DNA from: an uncultured Prochlorococcus sp.
Lineage (GTDB): Bacteria; Cyanobacteriota; Cyanobacteriia; PCC-6307; Cyanobiaceae
DNA length: 64,000 nucleotides
Direction: 5' to 3'
Assembly: GCA_902578845.1 (NCBI GenBank)
Contig: CACHEM010000004.1
Coordinates: forward strand, 1-64,000
Shown: piece by piece, positions 35,974-44,545 of the stretch
Numbering within the stretch: the stretch's first letter is position 1
Layout: each line of letters begins with the position of its first letter
Position numbers and translations under genes: made by a program
Notes under the pieces: model-generated
Database searches by the model: none
What the model was told of the DNA's origin: nothing
The model's input: the letters and a program-made list of their open reading frames with translations, nothing else

Positions 35974-37878
35974 TCAATTTGTTGAATTAAGTAATTCAGA
36001 AATTAATTCGGCATTATTATTTTGTAAATTTATTATCTGTTCTTGATCTAATCCACCAACGGAAAGCTTAGCCATATCGTAAACATGATTAGCAATTTTA
36101 GATGCCAATGGATTCTCAGTAGAATCTTTTTCATCAATAATTATTTTGTTGCCTGTAATTTTATTAAGACCAACAATAAGTGGATGTTCTTTGTTAATTA
36201 AGAGCACATGATATTCAGGTAAGCCAGGCATCTTTTGTTCCATGTAAGCACCCATATCATTAATTCTTCTCATTTGTTCTGGAAGCAAGATCATCGCTGG
36301 TGGAGCATCTTTACTTGAAAGTGACTGCACTTTAACGGTTACTTTCTCATTGTTAAGGGCCTTAACTATCGTATCTCTAAGATTATCTGTATTTGATTTG
36401 CCATCCTTATCTACAATTTCTTTAGATTCTTTATCTTCTAGTTCATTTATTTCTGAATCAACTCTTTGGAATTGATAATCTTCATTTTTACTTTCCAACC
36501 ATGGAAGAAATTGTGCGTCAATTAAGGGATCTGTTTTAATAACTTCTTTATTATCAGATAAACAGATATTTAGTGCACTAGATTGTGCAATCAAATCTGA
36601 ACAGTAAATTACTTTTTTAGAATCAGTTAATTTATTTCGCTCTTTGTAATTTGCGAGAGTTGTGAAATATTTATCATTGGACTTGATGAGAGATTTATTT
36701 TCAATATCTTTAGTTACGTCTTTCTCTGAATTTATTATTGTTTCGAAAATTATACTGTTATTTACTAAATCAGCAAATTTTTCATCTTCGATAGCACCAA
36801 TTTTAATAAAAGCTGAGATTGAATCCCAAATTTCTGCATAAAATTCTGGAGAATTTTTTATCAAATCCTTCAGTTTATTAGCTATTTTTTTTGAAATAAA
36901 TGATGATATAGACCTTACTTTTCTATCTGTTTGTAATGCACTTCTACTAACATTTAGAGGTATATCTGTAGAATCAATAACTCCTCTTAGAGGTAAAAGG
37001 TATTTAGGTACTATCTCTTTAATTGAATCGCTTACGAATACTTGATTGCAAAATAATTTTATTTCTCCCTTTTCCCAATCAGCTCTACCTGACAACTTTG
37101 GAAAATACAATATCCCTTGTATGTCAAATGGATAATCTGTATTTAGATGAATCCATAACAGTGGATCTCCTTGGAAAGGATAAAGGTATTTATATAACTC
37201 AATATAATCTTCATCTTTTAATTCACTAGGTTGTTTTCTCCAAGGAGGATTTTTCTTATTGATTGTCTCTCCTTCTAATAAGACATCTATTGGCATAAAA
37301 TCACAATATTTTTTTATTAGTGATTTAATCCTTTCAGGCTCGATAAACTCTTTTTCTTCTTCGAGTAGGTGAAGAATAACATCTGTACCAATTGTCTCTC
37401 TTTCTGATTCCTCTAAGGTGAAATTAGGCGATCCATCACAAGACCATTTGAAAGCTTTTGATTCCCCAATTGCCGACTTAGTTAATATATCAACTCTATC
37501 TGCCACCATAAAACTTGAATAAAAACCTAGTCCAAAATGACCTATAAATTCATCATTATCTTTTTTGTATTTTGTTAGGAATTCTTCAGCACTAGAAAAT
37601 GCAACTTGATTTATGTACTTCTTAATTTCTTCATCATTCATTCCAATTCCATTATCGGAAATTGTTAACGTATTTTTTTCACGGTTAATTGTTATTTTTA
37701 CTTGAGCCTCCTCAGTATTCTCGCAATCACCTGCCATAGAGGCCATTCTTCTTTTACTAATTGCGTCAACACCATTACTAACAAGTTCTCTTAAAAAGAT
37801 TTCATGGTCAGAATATACTGCCTTCTTGATAATTGGGAAAATATTTTCGGTATTGATACGAATTTCGCCTTTTTCCAT
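35974..37878 (-). CDS. htpG: HSP90-family chaperone HtpG
   Basis: HtpG is an ATP-dependent dimeric chaperone. The 634-residue protein has the GHKL N-terminal domain: the N-box FLRELVSNGVDAISKRR, ISDNGIGM and GHFGLGFYSSFMVADRV. The middle domain (LFCNQVFVSDSI and SRSALQTDRKVRSISSF) and C-terminal dimerisation segment follow. The N-box reads SNGVDA rather than the more common SNASDA, as in cyanobacterial HtpG. It lies upstream of rpmB. Confidence 0.96.
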   Translation of the reverse strand: MEKGEIRINTENIFPIIKKAVYSDHEIFLRELVSNGVDAISKRRMASMAGDCENTEEAQVKITINREKNTLTISDNGIGMNDEEIKKYINQVAFSSAEEFLTKYKKDNDEFIGHFGLGFYSSFMVADRVDILTKSAIGESKAFKWSCDGSPNFTLEESERETIGTDVILHLLEEEKEFIEPERIKSLIKKYCDFMPIDVLLEGETINKKNPPWRKQPSELKDEDYIELYKYLYPFQGDPLLWIHLNTDYPFDIQGILYFPKLSGRADWEKGEIKLFCNQVFVSDSIKEIVPKYLLPLRGVIDSTDIPLNVSRSALQTDRKVRSISSFISKKIANKLKDLIKNSPEFYAEIWDSISAFIKIGAIEDEKFADLVNNSIIFETIINSEKDVTKDIENKSLIKSNDKYFTTLANYKERNKLTDSKKVIYCSDLIAQSSALNICLSDNKEVIKTDPLIDAQFLPWLESKNEDYQFQRVDSEINELEDKESKEIVDKDGKSNTDNLRDTIVKALNNEKVTVKVQSLSSKDAPPAMILLPEQMRRINDMGAYMEQKMPGLPEYHVLLINKEHPLIVGLNKITGNKIIIDEKDSTENPLASKIANHVYDMAKLSVGGLDQEQIINLQNNNAELISELLNSTN

Positions 37879-37996
37879 TTAAAAAAAATCAAACATTTTA
37901 AATCTTATTTCGTACAAACTAGTTAATCAAGTTTAATTAGGAGTATTGTCCGAACAATTTATGAATTTAAAAGTTGAATAAATTTTTAAAAGATTT

Positions 37997-39145
37997 TTAT
38001 TTAACCCACAAAATCTCACTACAATTATTTTCTTTCATAATTTGATAGGCTTTAGCCAAGTCATCACATGGATTTAAGTGTAAGACAGCAATATTTCCTT
38101 TTTTCTGTTGTGCTTTTTGTTCATTCATACCTTTTTCTAACAAATAAGAATCTTTAAACATCAATAATATCTTTGTTTTATCTTTCTTTTCTTCCTTAAT
38201 TAAATTTCTTAAAATATCTACTGAAATTGTAAATCCAATCCCATTAAATATTTTTTCATTAGGACTAAATGATCTTACTAATTCATCATATCTTCCGCCT
38301 TTTGCAATGACGCATTTATTTTTACCATTATCACCTATTAGTTGAAAAACTATTCCTTCATATAAATTCAAGTGAGGTTGAAAAGTGGGATCAAGCTGTA
38401 ATTTAACACCATATCTATTTGATATTTTTGATAATGTTTCAAATAAAAAATTTAAATCATCTAAAGTTTTACTAGTGCCATATATAGTTTTTAATTTTTT
38501 TAATATTGCAATTGGTTCTCCTCTTGTGAATAAAAGATCTTTAAGTATATATTTATCATCTTCATCTATTTCTAATTTAGATAAATTAACTTGATCTAAA
38601 TTAACCAGACTTTTCTTGATTTCTTCAAAATTATTATTCTTATATTTGTTAAGTATCAAGTCCATTATTTTTGTGGTACTAACTAGTAAACATAAATTAC
38701 AACCATCCTTCAAATTAATATTATCGATTGCATCAAACAATATATTAATAACTTCAATTTCTGGGGATTTTGTATCATATCCAATTAATTCAATTCCACT
38801 CTGCAGTTTCTCTTGTAACTTAATAGTATTTTTACTATTTTTTTTATCAAAGACCATTCCATTGGTGAATAATCTTATAGGTCTTTTCTTATTTATTAAT
38901 CTAGTAGATGACAATTTTACAATAGATGTTGTCATTTCTGGCCTGAGACATAATGAATTATTACTTACTATTCCCACAACCTGATCTTCGTCAATAACGC
39001 CTCGGCCTTTTATTGTCTCTAAAGTATTTATAAATGAGGGTGAAACCTCTTCATAGCCCCATATTTTATAAATACTATTTAGGTTATTTATGATGTTTGA
39101 ATTATTTTTTACATCAACTAATTTAATTTCCTTTATATCTGTCAT
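37997..39145 (-). CDS. hisZ: ATP phosphoribosyltransferase regulatory subunit HisZ
   Basis: HisZ is a catalytically inactive paralogue of histidyl-tRNA synthetase that activates short-form HisG. The 382-residue protein has the class II synthetase fold: IYKIWGYEEVSPSFINTLE (motif 1 region), LCLRPEMTTSIVKLSSTR (motif 2 area) and GGRYDELVRSFSPNEK near motif 3. It lacks the anticodon-binding domain of HisS, consistent with HisZ. It is encoded 18 bp downstream of suhB. Confidence 0.92.
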   Translation of the reverse strand: MTDIKEIKLVDVKNNSNIINNLNSIYKIWGYEEVSPSFINTLETIKGRGVIDEDQVVGIVSNNSLCLRPEMTTSIVKLSSTRLINKKRPIRLFTNGMVFDKKNSKNTIKLQEKLQSGIELIGYDTKSPEIEVINILFDAIDNINLKDGCNLCLLVSTTKIMDLILNKYKNNNFEEIKKSLVNLDQVNLSKLEIDEDDKYILKDLLFTRGEPIAILKKLKTIYGTSKTLDDLNFLFETLSKISNRYGVKLQLDPTFQPHLNLYEGIVFQLIGDNGKNKCVIAKGGRYDELVRSFSPNEKIFNGIGFTISVDILRNLIKEEKKDKTKILLMFKDSYLLEKGMNEQKAQQKKGNIAVLHLNPCDDLAKAYQIMKENNCSEILWVK

Positions 39146-39163
39146 TTTTATATTTAACTAATT

Positions 39164-40012
39164 TTATGTATAGAGATTTTTTTTAAATGGAGAGACTTTA
39201 TCTAGTTCATTTTTTAATTCATTCTCAAGGCTGGGAGAACAAGCTAAAATTCTTCCTGAACTTAAATTAAATTCGCCTGATGGATAATCAGAAATAATAC
39301 CACCAGCCTCTTTAACAATAATAGCACCGGCCGCTAGGTCCCATACTTCTAGTCCTCTTTCCCAATATCCATCTACCTTACCTGCAGCAACAAATGCTAG
39401 ATCAACTGCGGCTGCTCCTCCTCTTCTAACTCCTCTAGTTTTATGTGTTAAATAACAAAATTCAGCATAATTATTATTCTCTGTCTCAAATCTGTCATAA
39501 GAGAAACCAGTTACAAGTAGACTATCAGAAAGATTAGAGGGATTCGATACTTTAAGTTCACTATCATTGCAGAATGAGCCTAAACCTATACAGGCTGAAT
39601 ATAGTTCATCTAAATAAGGTACTGATATGGCTCCTATAATCGGTTTATTTTTATACACAAGACCAATAGAAGATCCAAAGAAAGGATATCCATGCGAATA
39701 ATTTGTTGTACCGTCTAAAGGGTCTATACACCAAGTTAAATCCGAGGATTTGGTTAATTTACCCGATTCCTCTGCATTTATAGATATGTTTGGTGTCTCT
39801 TCTAATAAATATTCTTTTATTTTATTTTCAACTTCCAAATCTACATTGGTAACTAGATCACCCTTCCTACCCTTTGATGAAATTTTCTGAATTTTATTGT
39901 AATTAACTTTTAAAATTTCATTGCCAATTTGTGCTGATTTCTTAGCTTTTTCATACAAGCTGGAGAGGTTTACTTGCTTTGCAAGTTCCTCTATTTCACT
40001 TAATTCAAACAT
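39164..40012 (-). CDS. suhB: inositol-1-monophosphatase family protein
   Basis: The 282-residue protein has the IMPase metal-site motifs: TNVDLEVENKIKEYL, NAEESG, WCIDPLDGTTNYSHGYPFFG, and GLEVWDLAAGAIIVKEAGG near the C-terminus. It likely dephosphorylates inositol or related sugar phosphates; substrate preference within this family is broad, and a fructose-1,6-bisphosphatase-like role cannot be excluded. It lies 5 bp from the ferredoxin gene upstream and 18 bp from hisZ downstream. Confidence 0.9.
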   Translation of the reverse strand: MFELSEIEELAKQVNLSSLYEKAKKSAQIGNEILKVNYNKIQKISSKGRKGDLVTNVDLEVENKIKEYLLEETPNISINAEESGKLTKSSDLTWCIDPLDGTTNYSHGYPFFGSSIGLVYKNKPIIGAISVPYLDELYSACIGLGSFCNDSELKVSNPSNLSDSLLVTGFSYDRFETENNNYAEFCYLTHKTRGVRRGGAAAVDLAFVAAGKVDGYWERGLEVWDLAAGAIIVKEAGGIISDYPSGEFNLSSGRILACSPSLENELKNELDKVSPFKKNLYT

Positions 40013-40017
40013 GATAA

Positions 40018-40392
40018 TTAATCTTCCTCAAATTCCCAAGGTGGCGCAACTCTTGTATTTCCCCTCCCAAAATATTGTCCAAATTGTAAATCGTATACTT
40101 CGTCTTCATATGTAGTTTCAACCTCAAGATCTGAAGTTGGTTTGGCAACACAAAGAAGTGCATAACCTTTATCTTTTAAAGCTTGAGAAACACCCATTGC
40201 TTCAGGTTGTTGCAAATTACCAGATATTATTTTAACCGCACAACTTGTACAGCAACCATTTCTACATGAAAATGCAAGTTTGAATCCTTTCTTTTCAAAT
40301 TCCTTAAGTATATACTCGTCACTACTAACCTGCTCTTGGTAGACCTTTCCAGTTTCTTTATTTTTAATCGTGACTTTGAAAGTCTTTTTCAA
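40018..40392 (-). CDS. plant-type [2Fe-2S] ferredoxin
   Basis: The 124-residue protein carries the cluster motif SCRNGCCTSCAVKI and the fourth ligand in ALLCVAKP, the C-x4-C-x2-C...C pattern, with an additional adjacent cysteine in NGCC. It has a C-terminal extension of about 40 residues rich in acidic and aromatic residues (DEVYDLQFGQYFGRG), which distinguishes it from photosynthetic PetF. The electron partner is unknown. It precedes suhB by 5 bp and is divergent from the tRNA-Ser gene. Confidence 0.9.
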   Translation of the reverse strand: MKKTFKVTIKNKETGKVYQEQVSSDEYILKEFEKKGFKLAFSCRNGCCTSCAVKIISGNLQQPEAMGVSQALKDKGYALLCVAKPTSDLEVETTYEDEVYDLQFGQYFGRGNTRVAPPWEFEED

Positions 40393-40441
40393 ATAACTTT
40401 CCTCAAAAATGGGATGATAAGGGGTTAAAATGTTTATCTTG

Positions 40442-40528
40442 GGAGAGGTGGCCGAGTGGTTGAAGGCGCAGCATTGGAAATGCTGTATAGGGGCAACTTT
40501 ATCGAGGGTTCGAATCCCTCTCTCTCCG
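40442..40528 (+). tRNA. tRNA-Ser (anticodon GGA)
   Basis: An 87-nt tRNA of class II shape with a long variable arm. The acceptor stem GGAGAGG pairs with TCTCTCC (one G-U), followed by discriminator G. The anticodon stem CAGCA/TGCTG encloses loop TTGGAAA with anticodon GGA at 40476-40478, reading UCC and UCU. The T-arm is GAGGG-TTCGAAT-CCCTC. The CCA end is not encoded. The gene lies alone between the ferredoxin and dnaK genes. Confidence 0.96.
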
Positions 40529-40741
40529 TTTTATATTAGTTTATATTGGTTAACTACATCAACAAGTTTGTTTTTATAGTATTTTTTAGAATAGATAGTA
40601 ATCTTTTTGACAAGTAATAAATAATCTTTTTTATTTAAATTAAGTTGAAAATATTTGATTTTTACTATTATATGTAGATATCTAAGAAAAAAATTAATTA
40701 AATTATTAGTAAATTTTACTTTAATTTAGCGATCTAAAATC

Positions 40742-42739
40742 ATGGGTCAAATAGTTGGAATTGATTTGGGTACTACTAACTCTGTTGTCGGAGTTATAGA
40801 AGCTGGTCGTCCAATTGTTATTGCTAATTCTGAAGGTTCTAGAACTACACCTTCAATAGTTGGATTTACAAAAGACAAAGAAATAGTAATAGGAGATCAA
40901 GCAAGACGACAACTTGTTCTAAATCCTAAAAATACCTTTTATAACCTAAAAAGATTTATTGGCAGTGACTGGGATGAATTAGATGAAAATAGTATTTCTG
41001 TTCCTTACAATGTAAAAGCTAATAAATCTGGGAGCGTTAGAGTTCTTAGTCCAAATACAGAAAGAGAGTATGCACCAGAAGAATTAGTTAGCTCATTAAT
41101 TAGAAAATTAATTAATGATGCTGAAACATATCTTGGAGATACTGTTGACTCTGCTGTTATTACAGTCCCTGCCTATTTCAATGAATCTCAAAGGCAAGCT
41201 ACAAAGGATTCTGCAATATTGGCTGGTATAAAAGTAGATAGAATCTTAAATGAACCTACAGCAGCTGCTTTAGCTTATGGTTTTGAAAAAAGTTCTTCTA
41301 ATAAGGTTTTAGTTTTTGACTTAGGTGGTGGAACATTTGATGTTTCATTATTGAAAATTTCTAATGGTGTATTTGATGTTAAAGCAACATGTGGAGATAC
41401 CCAACTAGGTGGAAACAATTTTGACTCAAAAATAGTAGATTGGCTTGCTAAAAAATTTCTTGCTAAATATGAAATTGATCTAAGAAGGGATCGACAAGCT
41501 TTACAGAGATTAACTGAAGCTGCCGAAAAAGCTAAATGTGAATTATCTGGATTGCAAAAAACAAAAATATCCTTACCTTTTATCACCACTAGTAAAGATG
41601 GTCCATTACATATTGAGGAGACCTTAGATAGAAAAATATTTGAATCATTATCTCAAGATCTTTTAGATAGATTATTAGAGCCTGTTCAAATAGCATTAGA
41701 TGACTCCGGATGGAACGCAGAAGATATAGATGAGGTAGTTCTTGTCGGTGGCAGCACCAGAATTCCAATGGTTCAACAATTAGTAAAGACTCTCGTTCCT
41801 AAGGATCCCTGTCAATCAGTTAATCCAGATGAAGTTGTTGCAATTGGTGCAGCAATACAATCTGGAATAATTAACGGTGATTTGCAAGATTTACTCCTAA
41901 ATGACGTTACTCCCTTATCTTTAGGTTTAGAAACTATTGGTGGTCTTATGAAGGTTCTTATTCCTCGTAATACACCAATCCCTGTAAGACAATCGGATGT
42001 TTTTAGTACATCAGAAGCTAATCAATCTTCAGTGGTTGTTCAAGTAAGGCAAGGTGAGAGGCCTTTAGCATCTGAAAATAAATCACTAGGTAAATTTAGG
42101 TTATCAGGAATACCTCCAGCTCCGAGAGGAATTCCTCAAGTGCAAGTAGCATTTGATATAGATGCTAATGGTCTTTTAGAAGTTAGTGCAACTGATAGAA
42201 CTACTGGTAGAAAGCAAACAGTTACAATTTCTGGAGGTTCTAATTTAAATGAACAAGAAATTAATTCTATAATTGAAGAAGCTAAATCAAAAGCTAATGA
42301 AGATAGAAAGAAGAGATCTGTTATTGATAGAAAAAATAGTGCTTTAACTCTTATTGCGCAAGCTGAGAGAAGACTTAGGGATGCCTCTTTGGAGTTTGGG
42401 CCTTATGGAGCTGAAAGACAACAAAGAGCTGTTGAATTAGCAATTCAAGATGTTGAGGAGTACATAGATGATGAGGATCCTCAAGAATTAGAAATTTCAG
42501 TAAGTGCACTTCAAGAAGCATTATTTGGTTTAAATAGAAAATTTTCAGCAGAAAGGAAAACTGATAATAATCCATTGCAGAGCATTAAAAATACATTTGG
42601 ATCATTAAAAGATGAACTGTTTTCTGATGATTATTGGGATGATGACCCTTGGGATAATCAAATGAATAGAAATTATAGAAATTCGAGTTATGGTAATTCT
42701 AGGGATGATGATCCATGGGACAATGACTATTTCCTCTAA
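40742..42739 (+). CDS. dnaK: Hsp70 chaperone DnaK with acidic Trp-containing tail
   Basis: ATP-dependent chaperone of 665 residues. ATPase motifs are GIDLGTTNSVVGV, the phosphate-2 patch VFDLGGGTFDVSLL and the adenosine motif VVLVGGSTRIPMVQQL. The substrate-binding domain (NDVTPLSLGLETIGGLMKVLIPRNT) and lid follow. The C-terminus does not end in the usual EEVD-like tail but carries two copies of DDDPWDN (near residues 637-643 and 655-661), an unusual acidic, tryptophan-containing ending. The gene overlaps dnaJ by 17 bp, so this DnaK and DnaJ form a pair; cyanobacteria have several DnaKs and I cannot say which. Confidence 0.95.
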   Translation: MGQIVGIDLGTTNSVVGVIEAGRPIVIANSEGSRTTPSIVGFTKDKEIVIGDQARRQLVLNPKNTFYNLKRFIGSDWDELDENSISVPYNVKANKSGSVRVLSPNTEREYAPEELVSSLIRKLINDAETYLGDTVDSAVITVPAYFNESQRQATKDSAILAGIKVDRILNEPTAAALAYGFEKSSSNKVLVFDLGGGTFDVSLLKISNGVFDVKATCGDTQLGGNNFDSKIVDWLAKKFLAKYEIDLRRDRQALQRLTEAAEKAKCELSGLQKTKISLPFITTSKDGPLHIEETLDRKIFESLSQDLLDRLLEPVQIALDDSGWNAEDIDEVVLVGGSTRIPMVQQLVKTLVPKDPCQSVNPDEVVAIGAAIQSGIINGDLQDLLLNDVTPLSLGLETIGGLMKVLIPRNTPIPVRQSDVFSTSEANQSSVVVQVRQGERPLASENKSLGKFRLSGIPPAPRGIPQVQVAFDIDANGLLEVSATDRTTGRKQTVTISGGSNLNEQEINSIIEEAKSKANEDRKKRSVIDRKNSALTLIAQAERRLRDASLEFGPYGAERQQRAVELAIQDVEEYIDDEDPQELEISVSALQEALFGLNRKFSAERKTDNNPLQSIKNTFGSLKDELFSDDYWDDDPWDNQMNRNYRNSSYGNSRDDDPWDNDYFL

Positions 42740-43649
42740 AAAAGACTATTTGTCGATTTTGGGTTTGTCCCATAATTTCGACGATAAAGAACTGAAAAAG
42801 GCTTTTCGAAGAGAAGCAAGAAAATGGCATCCAGATTTGAATAAAAATGATCTAAATGCAGAAGAAAGATTTAAATTAATTAACGAAGCATACGAATATC
42901 TACGCGATCCAAATAATAACAAAAATAGTACGGTTGAAAATATCCAAGACGATTACGACAATAAAAACTTCAAGACTGGTTTTCCTGATTTTCAAGATTA
43001 TCTTGATTCATTGTTTGGATATGAATACTCTCCAAAGAATTACGATGAATATAATGATCAACCATTAGAGGATGAATCGATAAATACAAATAATGATGAA
43101 TTTAATAATTATGAATACCCCACAACATCTCCAGAAGAACCACCTCCAGTTAAAGTCCACCATGATATTGAAACCATTATCGAATTAACTCCTGATGAGG
43201 CCTTAAATGGAGCCTCAATTCTAATAGAATTAGAAGATGAAACAGTAGTAGAAGTTGATACTCCCCCTTTTGCTGGAGATGGGTGGAGATTAAGACTTGA
43301 AAATATTGCAAAAGGAGGTAAAGATCATTATCTACAGTTAAAAGTTCAAACGGAAAGCGGTCTGAGAATCGAAGGTTTAAGAGTGCTTTATAAATTGGAG
43401 TTATTTCCTCATGATGCTCTTCTTGGTTGTGCAGTAGAGGTTCCTACTCTTGATGGAAATGTCACACTTCAAGTCCCACCAAAATCATCTACAGGTAGAA
43501 TGTTACGTTTGAAAGGTAGAGGTTTAACTTTCGAAGATAATGTAGGTGATCAATATGTTGAAATCTTGGTAGTCATACCTGCCGATATTAATGATGAAGA
43601 AATTGCTTTATATACAAGATTACAAGAATTATCACTTTCTGATTCTTAA
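42723..43649 (+). CDS. dnaJ: DnaJ-type co-chaperone (no zinc finger)
   Basis: I chose ATG 42723 (MTISSKKDYLSILGL), because the J domain begins right after it; the longer frame to 42690 is out of family. This gives 308 residues. The J domain has the HPD motif in ARKWHPDLNKND. An acidic Asn-rich linker replaces the Gly/Phe region. The C-terminal substrate-binding domains (AGDGWRLRLENIAKGG, RMLRLKGRGLT) follow, without the four CxxCxGxG zinc repeats, making it a type II/CbpA-like protein. It overlaps dnaK by 17 bp. Confidence 0.92.
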   Translation: MTISSKKDYLSILGLSHNFDDKELKKAFRREARKWHPDLNKNDLNAEERFKLINEAYEYLRDPNNNKNSTVENIQDDYDNKNFKTGFPDFQDYLDSLFGYEYSPKNYDEYNDQPLEDESINTNNDEFNNYEYPTTSPEEPPPVKVHHDIETIIELTPDEALNGASILIELEDETVVEVDTPPFAGDGWRLRLENIAKGGKDHYLQLKVQTESGLRIEGLRVLYKLELFPHDALLGCAVEVPTLDGNVTLQVPPKSSTGRMLRLKGRGLTFEDNVGDQYVEILVVIPADINDEEIALYTRLQELSLSDS

Positions 43650-43682
43650 TCAAATATTATATACATAGAAAAATAGATACTT

Positions 43683-44066
43683 ATGAACATATTTGTTCTT
43701 TTATATAATGCAGGAACAGATAAGGAAGGAATTCATTCAATCGAACTTAAAGGAAGGACGATTGTTCTTATGTTTGAAGACAAAGATGATGCAACAAGAT
43801 ATTGTGGTCTACTAGAAGCTCAGGATTTTCCTCTGCCAACAGTTGAAATGATTAACATAGAGGAAATAAAAGATTTCTGCAATAAATTAGATTATGAATG
43901 CAAATTAGTAGAAAAAAATTTCGTACCTAAAACCGCAGAAGATAGGTTATTAATTTCACCACCCCAGAAAAACCTAGAAGTTGAAAATTGGGAGGAAGAC
44001 CAAAACAGTAATAAAAATAACATTGATATAAATACCATTAAGGAAAACCTTGAAAAGTTGCTTTAA
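43683..44066 (+). CDS. DUF3110-family protein
   Basis: The 127-residue soluble protein starts MNIFVLLYNAGTDKEGIHSI and continues VLMFEDKDDATRYCGLLEAQDFPLPTVE, the DUF3110 signature, found mostly in cyanobacteria and plant plastids. The C-terminal third is polar and acidic. It lies 33 bp after dnaJ and 37 bp before the cyclophilin, so it may belong to the chaperone transcript. Function is unknown. Confidence 0.88.
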   Translation: MNIFVLLYNAGTDKEGIHSIELKGRTIVLMFEDKDDATRYCGLLEAQDFPLPTVEMINIEEIKDFCNKLDYECKLVEKNFVPKTAEDRLLISPPQKNLEVENWEEDQNSNKNNIDINTIKENLEKLL

Positions 44067-44103
44067 CTACTAAAATATCAATAAATTACTTAACAAATAA
44101 AAC

Positions 44104-44541
44104 ATGACAACTGCATTATTTGAGACAGAAGTTGGGAACATTAATATTGAATTTTTCTCTAAAGATGCACCTAATACTGTTAAAAACTTCACGAAGTTGA
44201 TTAGTGATGGTTTTTATAATGGTTTAGCATTTCACAGAGTTATTCCTGGATTTATGGCTCAGGGTGGATGCCCAAATACTCGTGAAGGAGCATCTGGTAT
44301 GCCTGGAACTGGTGGTCCTGGATATAATATTAAATGTGAAATAAATTCCAATAAACATCTAAAAGGTTCACTTTCAATGGCTCACGCAGGGAAGGATACA
44401 GGTGGTAGTCAGTTTTTTATAGTTTATGAGCCACAGCCTCATCTCGATGGGGTTCATACTGTTTTTGGAAAAACGGATGATATGGATGTAGTGCTAAAGC
44501 TTACTAATGGTTCAAAAATTCTAAAAGCAACTTTAAGATAG
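44104..44541 (+). CDS. cyclophilin-type peptidyl-prolyl cis-trans isomerase
   Basis: The 145-residue cytosolic cyclophilin catalyses proline isomerisation in protein folding. The catalytic patch is [13 protein letters not shown] (Arg in HRVI), followed by [19 protein letters not shown] and [15 protein letters not shown]. There is no signal peptide. It continues the plus-strand dnaK-dnaJ-DUF3110 run of folding factors and ends 4 bp before the convergent ribBA. Confidence 0.94.
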   Translation: MTTALFETEVGNINIEFFSKDAPNTVKNFTKLISDGFYNGLAFHRVIPGFMAQGGCPNTREGASGMPGTGGPGYNIKCEINSNKHLKGSLSMAHAGKDTGGSQFFIVYEPQPHLDGVHTVFGKTDDMDVVLKLTNGSKILKATLR

Positions 44542-44545
44542 TAAA

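Noticed and set aside
38616..38984. 122-residue hydrophobic plus-strand frame
   Set aside because: Antisense to hisZ; hydrophobicity is expected opposite AT-rich, charged coding sequence.
40529..40741. 213-bp gap between tRNA-Ser and dnaK
   Set aside because: Examined for small genes, RNA structures and CIRCE-type heat-shock operators; nothing supportable seen.
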